The notes: a model not told the origin generated them from the sequence alone. A stretch of 6,801 nt of DNA from Candidatus Poseidoniaceae archaeon (GCA_013330765.1 DUHU01000247.1:1-6801), one strand, 5' to 3'; numbered from the stretch's first letter, positions 1 to 5,601 are shown. Made by a program: numbers and translations.

Positions 1-82
1 GCCGAGATCGCATAGCCCGGTATTGCGGTGGATTCGAAATCCACTGTCGTAAGACTCGGGGGTTCGAATCCCTCTCTCGGCG
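1..82 (+). tRNA. trnS(CGA): tRNA-Ser (anticodon CGA)
   Basis: The gene folds completely. The acceptor stem pairs 1-7 (GCCGAGA) with 75-81 (TCTCGGC), and the discriminator base is G82, as expected for serine. A short D-stem pairs 10-12 with 24-26, with GG at 19-20 in the D-loop. The anticodon stem pairs 28-32 with 40-44 around the loop TTCGAAA, giving anticodon CGA at 35-37, which reads UCG. A long variable arm (stem 46-48 with 53-55, loop GTAA) marks a class II tRNA. The T-stem pairs 58-62 with 70-74 around TTCGAAT. No CCA is encoded and there is no intron. The window starts exactly at the first acceptor base, so its promoter is not visible. Isotype is secure because anticodon, variable arm and discriminator all agree. 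Confidence 0.97.
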
Positions 83-136
83 CTTCACACGTGAACATCG
101 AGGAACATCGCTTTGCTGCGAGGGTGCGCCTTCTAA

Positions 137-165
137 GGGGGTTCGAATTGGGTATTCGAACCCCT
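137..165. repeat. Perfect 11-bp inverted repeat (hairpin) with tRNA T-arm-like arms
   Basis: Arm 138-148 (GGGGTTCGAAT) is the exact reverse complement of 154-164 (ATTCGAACCCC), with a five-base loop (TGGGT) and a possible G-U pair 137/165. The hairpin lies between the convergent tRNA-Ser and PAC2 genes, 11 nt past the PAC2 stop. It could therefore end or protect transcripts on either strand. No T-run follows on either strand, so it is not a classic intrinsic terminator. The 12 bases 137-148 are identical to 58-69, the T-stem and T-loop of the neighbouring tRNA. Confidence 0.75.
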
Positions 166-175
166 CTGTTGAGCC

Positions 176-916
176 TCACGCATAGAACGCGTCAGGTTGC
201 TCCATCAACTCAGTGATGTGGTCTTGCACGACACGAGGTGCTCGTGCCTCAAGCAGTGAACGCAGGTGCTCGTCCACGTTGGGCATGGCTTCCAAGCCGA
301 GAGCGAAGGTCTCGTCGAGCATCGTTGCGAGCCGTTGGGCGGCGCTCGGGTCCTTGCTTTCCCCAACGGTGGTCGAGACGGCAAGTGAGCCTGAGAGGCC
401 GTAATGAGGCGCGGTCGACACAAGGAGGGCCAACGCCCCAATGCAACCGGCGCTCGGTTCGGTCTTGCTGACGGTTCGGCCTTCCGCTTCAAAGGACGCA
501 ACGTCGGCTGTCGAGGTGGCCACCCAGAACGTGCGTCGGTCTTCTGCTGCAGCCCGGAAACCTGCAAGCCCCACGACCTCACTCGCGCCTTCCAAAGCGT
601 CCAGCAAGCCGACTGCAGTGGCGTGTTGTAAGTGGGGCAGACTGGACTGTCCTCCGCCAATCAGCACGTGTGCTGGGCCTGAAGCGGTCTCGAGACGCAC
701 CAAACGGTGATGAGGCGGCTTGAGGACTCCATCGCTGTCGAGTTGAGCCAACGGAGGAAGGGACGGATCGAGTACGTGAGCAACGGTTTGTGACGGAAGA
801 AGTTGTTCAAGCAATTCAGCCGTCAGCACCCCAATGTCACCGACTCCAGGGAAGGCAACAAAGCATGGCCCGCCCGCGACTCCTTGCTCTTCGAACCACA
901 CGACGTTGAGGGACAT
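176..916 (-). CDS. PAC2-family protein (proteasome assembly chaperone homologue)
   Basis: 246 aa, close to the usual size of archaeal PAC2-family (COG2047-like) proteins. Homologues in this family (eukaryotic PAC2, archaeal PbaA/PbaB) help assemble the 20S proteasome core; here that role is inferred from family only. The N-terminal glycine-rich signature is visible as FPGVGDIG at 22-29, followed by a helix (LTAELLEQLL). The typical C-terminal part is a GCIGALALL helix near 158-166, a strand with VGESKDP (184-190), then a helix AAQRLATMLDETF. No signal peptide or membrane segment is seen, so it is cytosolic. It is the last gene of the minus-strand translation operon, 63 nt after nop10. That position is common in Archaea and supports the call. 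The ATG at 916 has only a weak Shine-Dalgarno (AGGA), and a separate internal promoter is possible. Confidence 0.85.
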   Translation of the reverse strand: MSLNVVWFEEQGVAGGPCFVAFPGVGDIGVLTAELLEQLLPSQTVAHVLDPSLPPLAQLDSDGVLKPPHHRLVRLETASGPAHVLIGGGQSSLPHLQHATAVGLLDALEGASEVVGLAGFRAAAEDRRTFWVATSTADVASFEAEGRTVSKTEPSAGCIGALALLVSTAPHYGLSGSLAVSTTVGESKDPSAAQRLATMLDETFALGLEAMPNVDEHLRSLLEARAPRVVQDHITELMEQPDAFYA

Positions 917-929
917 ACCGTCCTGAATC

Positions 930-949
930 GCCCCGAAGGGGCATAATGC
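930..949 (-). promoter_or_regulatory. Overlapping palindromes upstream of PAC2 (possible internal promoter or leader hairpin)
   Basis: In the 63-nt nop10/PAC2 spacer, 930-942 reads GCCCC GAA GGGGC (5-bp arms). It shares its last two bases with a second palindrome, GCAT A ATGC, at 941-949. Read on the minus strand, the AT-containing palindrome (GCATTATGC) is 29-30 nt before the PAC2 ATG and could act as a weak TATA-like element giving an almost leaderless transcript. The GC palindrome would then lie next to the start site. Alternatively it is a stem-loop in a polycistronic message. Neither role is demonstrated. Confidence 0.3.
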
Positions 950-979
950 TTGGCGTTTGAAGCGAAGCAGCGGGTGGCT

Positions 980-1189
980 TCATTCCTCTTCCGCACGCTC
1001 GCCGAGTTTGGGAAGTGTCTCGACCCATGCGGGGTCTTCCACGTTTTCCAAACGTCGCCGATAGGGAGCCTTCGCATCTTCTGGTGACCACTTGATTGGG
1101 GCCGCAGCCCGGGTTTTCTGGTCGCAGCATTCCGCGGCCAAGGTCCAACCGTTGCAGCCGGAGCAGAATTGGAGCAATTGACGTGCCAT
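980..1189 (-). CDS. nop10: H/ACA ribonucleoprotein protein Nop10
   Basis: 69 aa. Nop10 binds Cbf5 in the archaeal H/ACA guide RNP that converts uridine to pseudouridine in rRNA. The family signature is clear: an N-terminal zinc knuckle beginning C9xxC12, the YTL-equivalent WTL at 15-17, then SPEDAKAPYRRRL near 35-47, matching the family's FSPEDxYxxYRRRLK. Two features are unusual. The second CxxC has become adjacent cysteines C21-C22 with two residues missing, and the C-terminus carries an acidic extension ending in ERAEEE, longer than the usual 55-60 aa protein. The start is ATG 1189, with GGAGG (1197-1201) 7 nt upstream inside the end of the aIF2-alpha gene. Only one base separates it from the aIF2-alpha stop, so translation is probably coupled. 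Confidence 0.93.
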   Translation of the reverse strand: MARQLLQFCSGCNGWTLAAECCDQKTRAAAPIKWSPEDAKAPYRRRLENVEDPAWVETLPKLGERAEEE

Positions 1190-1190
1190 C

Positions 1191-1982
1191 TCATTCCCTC
1201 CAAACTTCGCCCGTGCCGTCGTTGGCTTCAATGGATGCAAGGGTCGATGATGTGGCCTCTTCCCACAAGTCTTCGGCCGTACGGAAATCTGGGGCCTTGA
1301 CTTCAATGCGGTATTTCGGTGCACCGTCGTAGTAGCACGCCACTTCGATTTCCGCCTCCACGTTGCTGAGGGCTTCGGCTTCAAGGAGCGCTTCTTGGAT
1401 GCGATCAATGCCATTTACGTTGTCACACGTCAGCGTAAACACGCCCCGGATTTCCACAAAGGGAGGGACGATGTTTTCCAGCGCACATTGGATGAACGCA
1501 GGGACCCAGGGGTCGTCGAACCCTGATTCGGCCATCGCGGTCTCACTGGTCGCGGCTTCCTCGAAGGCCCCGTACAGGGTTCCGAACGAGGCGATCAATT
1601 CCTCGCGAAGCGTCAGGGCTTCGTTCTCGTCCCAGCCCGCTTGTTCACCGAGCACGCCAAAGAGTTGGATGGCTCGCTGCTCATTCTTCCATTGTTGGAG
1701 CCGGTCGCGTCGGCGTTCATCGGAGACCGACTTCAGTGAAAGTTCGTACGAGGTGCCGTCACGGCGCATGCCGGTAATCTTGCAAATCAAACGCTGGCCT
1801 TCACGCACGTGAGCACGGATGTTTCGAACCCAGCCGCTGGCGATTTCACCGATGAAGATGAAGCCCTCGCGTCCGTCGAATTCGTCAAGGGAGACGTAGC
1901 AACCGTTCTGCTTGACGGTCGTCACCGTCGCCACAACGAGGTCGCCTTCTTGGGGGCCGTCGGTAGCGGTGATGCGAGCCAT
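1191..1982 (-). CDS. eif2a: Translation initiation factor aIF2, alpha subunit
   Basis: 263 aa, the normal archaeal size. With beta and gamma subunits it forms aIF2, which brings initiator Met-tRNA to the small ribosomal subunit in the cytosol. Three domains can be read. An S1/OB fold spans about 10-87 (EGDLVVATVTTVKQNGCYVSL, then GREGFIFIGEIASGWVRNIR, with VREGQ following). A helical domain spans about 88-174 (DERRRDRLQQWKNEQRA onward). The alpha-beta domain that contacts gamma runs from about 175 to the end (VEIRGVFTLTC, KYRIEVKAPDFRTAEDLWEEA). ATG 1982 was chosen because GGAGG (1991-1995) lies 8 nt upstream and the protein then starts like family members. A GTG at 2000 would add six residues, overlap the rps27e stop and put the Shine-Dalgarno inside the gene. 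Confidence 0.97.
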   Translation of the reverse strand: MARITATDGPQEGDLVVATVTTVKQNGCYVSLDEFDGREGFIFIGEIASGWVRNIRAHVREGQRLICKITGMRRDGTSYELSLKSVSDERRRDRLQQWKNEQRAIQLFGVLGEQAGWDENEALTLREELIASFGTLYGAFEEAATSETAMAESGFDDPWVPAFIQCALENIVPPFVEIRGVFTLTCDNVNGIDRIQEALLEAEALSNVEAEIEVACYYDGAPKYRIEVKAPDFRTAEDLWEEATSSTLASIEANDGTGEVWRE

Positions 1983-1984
1983 GC

Positions 1985-1998
1985 GAGGGTCCTCCCTC
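1985..1998 (-). promoter_or_regulatory. Ribosome binding site of aIF2-alpha inside a small hairpin
   Basis: On the minus strand the bases read GAGGG AGGA CCCTC: a 5-bp stem whose 5' arm and loop contain the GGAGG Shine-Dalgarno for ATG 1982. The rps27e stop codon (1997-1999) overlaps the outer base pairs. A ribosome finishing S27e would open the stem and expose the site, suggesting translational coupling. The stem is short, so the effect may be modest. Confidence 0.35.
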
Positions 1999-2167
1999 AC
2001 TCATTGGCTTCAACGACACGGCAGCCCACGAGGTCCGCCTTCCCGCCGGAGGGGCGGCTGAGGGTCGCACCGCAGACGGTGCAAGAGATGGGGTTCACGG
2101 AACGGTCGAAGATGATGGATTCCGTTCCGCAATCGCGGCATGTCACGGTGAGAAACTTTCCAGCCAT
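1997..2167 (-). CDS. rps27e: Small ribosomal subunit protein eS27 (S27e)
   Basis: 56 aa, the usual short archaeal S27e. It is a structural zinc-ribbon protein of the 30S subunit. All four zinc ligands are present, C10xxC13 and C29xxC32, in the family setting (FLTVTCRDCG then ISCTVCGATLSRPSGGKA). The conserved LSRPSGGKA stretch after the second CxxC is the strongest identifier. The start is ATG 2167. Upstream, GGTGATC (minus strand) is a seven-base match to the 16S anti-Shine-Dalgarno, overlaps the stop codon of rpl44e and lies 5 nt before the ATG. The gene is the second in the operon, with a 6-nt gap after rpl44e and a 14-nt gap before aIF2-alpha. Confidence 0.96.
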   Translation of the reverse strand: MAGKFLTVTCRDCGTESIIFDRSVNPISCTVCGATLSRPSGGKADLVGCRVVEANE

Positions 2168-2173
2168 TGATGA

Positions 2174-2458
2174 TCACCGATCCACGAGTTCGAATTTCTT
2201 GGCGCGCTTGCATGGAGCGTAGTGGGCTTTTCCCGTCTCCGTGCAGCGGTAGAGGATGTTGACGCGCTTGGTCGGCTTCTCACGGCCCTCCGGCTTAGGA
2301 CGAGGGAAACCGCGGTATCCGGCCGTCACCTTACGGAAACGGCGCTGACCCCAGCGAAGTTCCGATGCGCGCTTCTTCTTGACACGCTCAACGGTGTGCA
2401 GGGTGTGCTTGCCCGCAGAGGGGCTGTAACGCTTGACTTGACGTGGCCTCTTCACCAT
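2174..2458 (-). CDS. rpl44e: Large ribosomal subunit protein eL42 (L44e)
   Basis: 94 aa, the normal family length. L44e lies near the E site of the 50S subunit. The diagnostic core is intact: HTVERVKKKRASELRWGQRRF (about 21-41), then VTAGYRGFPRPKP (about 44-56), and a C-terminal KKFELVDR. Three of the four zinc ligands are missing. The first CxxC region reads YSPSAGKH at 11-18 (both cysteines replaced), and the second reads RCTETGKAH at 71-79 (C72 kept, its partner replaced by T75). Translation starts at ATG 2458 with AGGTG about 6 nt upstream; a GTG three codons earlier is less likely. It is the first gene of the minus-strand operon and its TATA-like box is about 40 nt upstream. Confidence 0.95.
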   Translation of the reverse strand: MVKRPRQVKRYSPSAGKHTLHTVERVKKKRASELRWGQRRFRKVTAGYRGFPRPKPEGREKPTKRVNILYRCTETGKAHYAPCKRAKKFELVDR

Positions 2459-2483
2459 GCGCAACACCTGAGCGTTCAGCCCA

Positions 2484-2501
2484 CCCGAGTCGGGTATTTA
2501 G
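2484..2501 (-). promoter_or_regulatory. Promoter of the rpl44e operon, TATA-like box with adjacent palindrome
   Basis: The minus strand reads CTAAATA at 2501-2495, about 40 nt before the rpl44e ATG. With the usual spacing of about 25 nt from TATA to start site, transcription would begin near 2472, giving a short leader of about 14 nt. Immediately downstream of the box is the perfect palindrome CCCGA G TCGGG (2484-2494), which falls between TATA box and predicted start site. A protein bound there would block the transcription machinery, so it is a candidate operator. Confidence 0.5.
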
Positions 2502-2590
2502 CGATGACGCCACGGTCTCGGGGTGAAGGAGGGGCGGCATGGCCCGATTCGCGGGGAGGGTTCTTGTGCTCCTCATCAAGGTCGTGAGGC

Positions 2591-3331
2591 ATGGGGCCAA
2601 CGCTGACGGCGGCTTTGCTGCTGTGGCTCCCCGCCCTCTTGACGGTCTTTGGAACCTTCAATCTCCTCGGCCGCGGTGGTCCGATATGGAAGGTGGTGAC
2701 CCCACTTTGCGGGGTCCTCGTGTTGCTCGCTCCACTGACGGTCCCCGATTCCAACAGCACCCAAGCGGTTGAACTCCTGTGGGGTGTGCTGCTCATTGGT
2801 GCTCCACTTGTGTTCGGGTTGGCGCTAGTGGTGTTCAGCGGTGACGTTCCCGTGGGCCAGGTGCCTGTTTGGGGCCGGCCCGTTGGTCTGGTAGGAATCG
2901 CCGCTGCCTGCTGGCTCATCGTCACATGGACGCCGAACTTTGTGGCAGACGTGACGCTGTGGGATCGCTTCGTCTTGGTCTTGCTCGGCGCTTGCTCCAG
3001 CCTCTGCGCCTCGATGTATGTGCTGCATCGTTTGTTCATCCAACGCCGCAGGTCCCGCTCTTGGCCGATGTTGGCGGGGGCGCTTCTTGCACCAGTGCTT
3101 CTTTCGCTCCGAGGCGTAGGTGGTGAGGCGGGCCCCCCGGCCGTAGCTGAGATCGCAGGTTTGTCGGTTGGTGCAGGCTTTGCTTTGCTTCTCTCCGTTC
3201 TCGTGATTTGGTTTTACGAGCGGAATTTGCCCGAACCGGAAGCGCTCCCGCCGCCAAGCCAAGACGATTTGGAACGGGCAGCGGCCATTGTGGCTCGGCG
3301 TACTCAAAAGGGCGGTGAACTCGATGGCTGA
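2591..3331 (+). CDS. Unrecognised integral membrane protein, about seven membrane segments
   Basis: 246 aa, family not recognised. Hydrophobic segments lie at about 4-26, 33-51, 60-83, 97-114, 124-146, 158-174 and 185-209. Basic residues cluster in alternate loops (R28/K34, R96, QRRRSR at 151-156). This fits an outside N-terminus and a cytoplasmic C-terminus by the positive-inside rule. The last 37 residues form a soluble tail with a PEPEALPPP stretch and a charged helix. No catalytic motif is visible. The coding frame is supported by consistent hydrophobic pattern and length. The first in-frame ATG is 2591, preceded by an in-frame stop (2585) and only a weak ribosome site (AAGGT), so initiation is less clear than elsewhere. 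It overlaps the next membrane gene by 8 nt, suggesting the two products work together. Confidence 0.75.
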   Translation: MGPTLTAALLLWLPALLTVFGTFNLLGRGGPIWKVVTPLCGVLVLLAPLTVPDSNSTQAVELLWGVLLIGAPLVFGLALVVFSGDVPVGQVPVWGRPVGLVGIAAACWLIVTWTPNFVADVTLWDRFVLVLLGACSSLCASMYVLHRLFIQRRRSRSWPMLAGALLAPVLLSLRGVGGEAGPPAVAEIAGLSVGAGFALLLSVLVIWFYERNLPEPEALPPPSQDDLERAAAIVARRTQKGGELDG

Positions 3332-3779
3332 GGTGTCTCGCCCCGTGGCGCTCGGCGCTCTGATTTGCGCGCTTCTCTTTGGCCCGGCCATGATGCTGCT
3401 CCTCGCAGAAGGACCCATGCCAGAGAAGGAGGCGATGGGGGTGGGCTTGGCGAACGATGTCTTTGTCGGCTACGTTCTTGCTTCGCTGGGGATGATCCTG
3501 TTGTTGGTGGCTTACGGAGACAACCGCGATCGCCCTGCAGCCCCGGTGTTTGGTTTGATCATGCTCCTCGCGGGCGGCTTTCTGGTGGGGCTCTGGCTCT
3601 TGCAATCGGCCGATTTCATTGGCGAATCGAGCAGCTCCTTGGCGCGCTTTTTCACGGAAATGATTCATCTTGCCCCGGTGGGACTTGGGCTGGCGCTCGC
3701 CGCTCCTGTTAGCCTGCTCATCGCTGCCGTTGGATTGCGTACGTTTGCGCTTGATGAGGCGGAACCCCCTCGGAGTTGA
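3324..3779 (+). CDS. Unrecognised integral membrane protein, four membrane segments
   Basis: 151 aa, family not recognised. Four hydrophobic segments are visible at about 7-28, 44-64, 72-93 and 113-137. The loop GDNRDR (65-70) between segments 2 and 3 is basic/acidic and likely cytoplasmic, so both termini are predicted inside. No catalytic motif or metal site is seen. ATG 3324 was chosen because GGTGA (3314-3318) precedes it at good spacing and the protein then starts just before the first membrane segment. An upstream in-frame ATG at 3288 would add 12 residues lying inside the preceding gene. The start overlaps the end of the preceding membrane gene by 8 nt, the sign of a translationally coupled pair. 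It may form a complex with that protein; no function is assigned. Confidence 0.75.
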   Translation: MAEVSRPVALGALICALLFGPAMMLLLAEGPMPEKEAMGVGLANDVFVGYVLASLGMILLLVAYGDNRDRPAAPVFGLIMLLAGGFLVGLWLLQSADFIGESSSSLARFFTEMIHLAPVGLGLALAAPVSLLIAAVGLRTFALDEAEPPRS

Positions 3780-3781
3780 TT

Positions 3782-3819
3782 TCATAAAGGGGTTGACGGT
3801 GGCCCACTTCCTGAGGTGA
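3782..3819 (+). promoter_or_regulatory. TATA-like box and Shine-Dalgarno of rpl37e
   Basis: TCATAAAG (3782-3789) is the only AT-rich element in the 44-nt spacer after the membrane gene pair. Its centre is about 39 nt before the rpl37e ATG, the same geometry as at rpl44e, predicting a start site near 3811. GAGGTGA (3813-3819) is a seven-base match to the anti-Shine-Dalgarno, 4 nt before the ATG. Confidence 0.5.
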
Positions 3820-3823
3820 CCGT

Positions 3824-4003
3824 ATGTCGAAGGGTACCCCGTCCATGGGCCGTCGTCAAAAGACGACGCACATTCGCTGCCGCCGTTGTGGCCGCAACGC
3901 CTATCACAAGCAAAAGGGCGTGTGCGCCGCTTGCGGATACGGTGCATCCTCCAAGATGCGCAAGTACTCCTGGTCAAAGAAGACCCATCGCCCCAAAGCG
4001 TGA
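3824..4003 (+). CDS. rpl37e: Large ribosomal subunit protein eL37 (L37e)
   Basis: 59 aa, typical of archaeal L37e, a zinc-ribbon protein embedded in 23S rRNA. The opening [11 protein letters not shown] is the family's near-invariant start. All zinc ligands are present: C19xxC22 ([12 protein letters not shown]) and C34xxC37 (VCAACGYG), followed by the basic [16 protein letters not shown] tail. The start is ATG 3824, with GAGGTGA just upstream. purF begins 58 nt after its stop in the same direction with no obvious promoter between, so the two may share a transcript. In this window it is separated from the other ribosomal-protein genes by the two membrane-protein genes and reads the opposite way. 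Confidence 0.97.
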   Translation: MSKGTPSMGRRQKTTHIRCRRCGRNAYHKQKGVCAACGYGASSKMRKYSWSKKTHRPKA

Positions 4004-4061
4004 ATTTTCGCGTGGGACAAGGCCAAGTGTCGGCACCTGTTGGACGGCGTGAGGGCGCATC

Positions 4062-5597
4062 ATGTGCGGCATCCTAGGCATCGTTGGCCGTCCGGGCGTC
4101 CACGTGAACCAAATCCTGTACGACGGGCTGACCGTCCTGCAACACCGTGGCCAAGACGCCGCAGGTATGCTGACCGAGCACGAGGGTCAGTTTATTCTTC
4201 GGAAAAGCAACGGTCAAGTGGCCGATGTGTTCGATGCAGAACGGATGTCGCGGCAACTGGGGTCCATCGGCATTGGGCATGTGAGATACCCGACCGCAGG
4301 GTCCTCTTCGAGTGCAGAAGCCCAGCCCTTCTACGTCAACTCGCCGTATGGCCTGTGCCTTGCCCACAACGGGAACCTCACCAACGCAGACGAACTCGAG
4401 GTCCTTCTTCGGGACAAGCACTTCCGCCACATGAACACCACCAGCGATTCAGAGCTGCTCCTGAACATGTTCGCGGTTGAACTTCATCGCCGTGCTCGGA
4501 GCCTCGAAATCAGCGATGCAGCCCACCTTGACGTGTCCACGGTCTTCACGGCGATCCGAGAGATCAACGAAACCGTACGCGGCGGCTATGCCTGCGTTGG
4601 TCTCATCGCCGGTTACGGGCTCTTTGCCTTCCGTGATCCTCACGGCATCCGCCCCTTGGTCCTCGGCCGTAGGGAAGTCGATGGAGCGGAAGAGTGGGTC
4701 GTGGCCAGCGAATCGGTGGCGATCACCGCCCTTGGATTCCAAGTCGAGCGTGACGTGGCCCCGGGCGAAGCCGTGTTCATTTCCGCCTCTGGCCATCTTT
4801 TCAGCGAAATCTGTTCCGAACCGAAGCCCTTCGCTCCCTGCATTTTCGAGCATGTCTATTTCGCTCGTCCAGATTCCGTGATCGACGGGATTTCAGTGTA
4901 CCAAGCGCGCCTCAATCAGGGCGAGCGTCTCGCACAACGCATCTTGGAATCATGGCCCGACCACGACATCGATGCGGTCATCCCGGTCCCAGACTCGGGC
5001 CGAATCGCCGCCCTCCAACTCGCTTCGACCCTTGGCGTGGTCTACCGTGAAGGCTTCGTGAAGAACCGCTACGTTGGACGGACCTTCATCATGCCCGGGC
5101 AAGCGCTCCGGGAGAAATCGGTACGTCGCAAGCTCTCGGCGATTTCCCACGAGTTCGAAGGAAAGGCCGTCTTGTTGGTTGACGATTCAATCGTTCGAGG
5201 GACCACGTCTGCACAAATCGTCGAGATGGCGAGGGACGTCGGTGCTCGTAAGGTGTACTTTGCCTCTGCAGCCCCGCCAGTTCGTCATCCAAACGTCTAC
5301 GGCATCGACATGCCGGCGGTGGACGAATTCATCGCCAACGGTCGCAGCATCGATGAGATCAACGAGATCATTGGAAGCGACCGGCTGTTTTACCAGACCC
5401 TCGAAGACCTGATCGATGTCACCTCCATCGGCCCTTCCCCTCCGGAGCGGTTCGATGCGAGTTGTTTCAACGGCGAATATGTCACGAACGACATCGACGT
5501 TGCGTATCTTGAGATGCTTCGTGCCAAGAGAAACGACGGGGCGAAAAAAACCAGTGCTCCAACAGAAGTGGTGGGTCTCCACAACGGTGAGGCCTGA
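4062..5597 (+). CDS. purF: Amidophosphoribosyltransferase PurF (E. coli type)
   Basis: 511 aa. It makes 5-phosphoribosylamine from PRPP and glutamine, the committed step of de novo purine synthesis, in the cytosol. The N-terminal glutaminase starts MCGILG, so Cys2 becomes the nucleophile after Met removal; R75 (HVRYPTAG), N103-G104 (AHNGNL) and D129 complete the glutamine site. The phosphoribosyltransferase domain has the PRPP loop [13 protein letters not shown] at 371-383, preceded by [17 protein letters not shown] at 331-347. There is no propeptide before the catalytic Cys. The six cysteines (2, 99, 178, 251, 260, 468) do not form the iron-sulfur ligand set of Bacillus-type enzymes. Long stretches match the E. 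coli enzyme as I recall it, down to a C-terminal RNDGAK like RNDDAK, so acquisition from a bacterium is likely. An in-frame stop at 4050 and Cys2 fix the start. Confidence 0.97.
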   Translation: MCGILGIVGRPGVHVNQILYDGLTVLQHRGQDAAGMLTEHEGQFILRKSNGQVADVFDAERMSRQLGSIGIGHVRYPTAGSSSSAEAQPFYVNSPYGLCLAHNGNLTNADELEVLLRDKHFRHMNTTSDSELLLNMFAVELHRRARSLEISDAAHLDVSTVFTAIREINETVRGGYACVGLIAGYGLFAFRDPHGIRPLVLGRREVDGAEEWVVASESVAITALGFQVERDVAPGEAVFISASGHLFSEICSEPKPFAPCIFEHVYFARPDSVIDGISVYQARLNQGERLAQRILESWPDHDIDAVIPVPDSGRIAALQLASTLGVVYREGFVKNRYVGRTFIMPGQALREKSVRRKLSAISHEFEGKAVLLVDDSIVRGTTSAQIVEMARDVGARKVYFASAAPPVRHPNVYGIDMPAVDEFIANGRSIDEINEIIGSDRLFYQTLEDLIDVTSIGPSPPERFDASCFNGEYVTNDIDVAYLEMLRAKRNDGAKKTSAPTEVVGLHNGEA

Positions 5598-5601
5598 ACC
5601 C

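Noticed and set aside
137..165. A second tRNA or partial tRNA copy
   Set aside because: Only the T-arm-like piece is present; no acceptor, D or anticodon arm can be drawn on either strand.
28..216. Open reading frame of 62 codons across the tRNA and spacer
   Set aside because: It lies mostly within a perfectly folding tRNA gene, runs through the hairpin and into the PAC2 gene, and resembles no protein.
205..660. Long frames in the other phases of the PAC2 gene, both strands
   Set aside because: They are Arg/Pro/Ser-rich shadows of a GC-rich gene with no conserved motif; the PAC2 frame carries the family signatures.
1983..2000. GTG start at 2000 for aIF2-alpha (GTGA overlap with the S27e stop)
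   Set aside because: The GGAGG at 1991-1995 is correctly spaced for ATG 1982, and homologues begin near that residue.
2476..3039. Minus-strand frame of 187 codons opposite the first membrane protein
   Set aside because: Its low-complexity Ser/Thr/Pro/Arg composition is typical of antisense frames, and its end covers the rpl44e promoter region.
3036..3977. A 313-codon minus-strand frame opposite the membrane genes and rpl37e
   Set aside because: It is the antisense shadow of hydrophobic genes, extremely rich in His, Arg, Gln and Lys, and crosses the certain rpl37e gene and its promoter.
5416..5601. N-terminal extension of the ThiI-like protein by 62 residues
   Set aside because: The extension would lie inside purF, is Ser/Arg/Thr-rich and unlike ThiI. 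The ATG at 5602 starts directly with the family's VLRLGEVTLKSK and has its own ribosome site.
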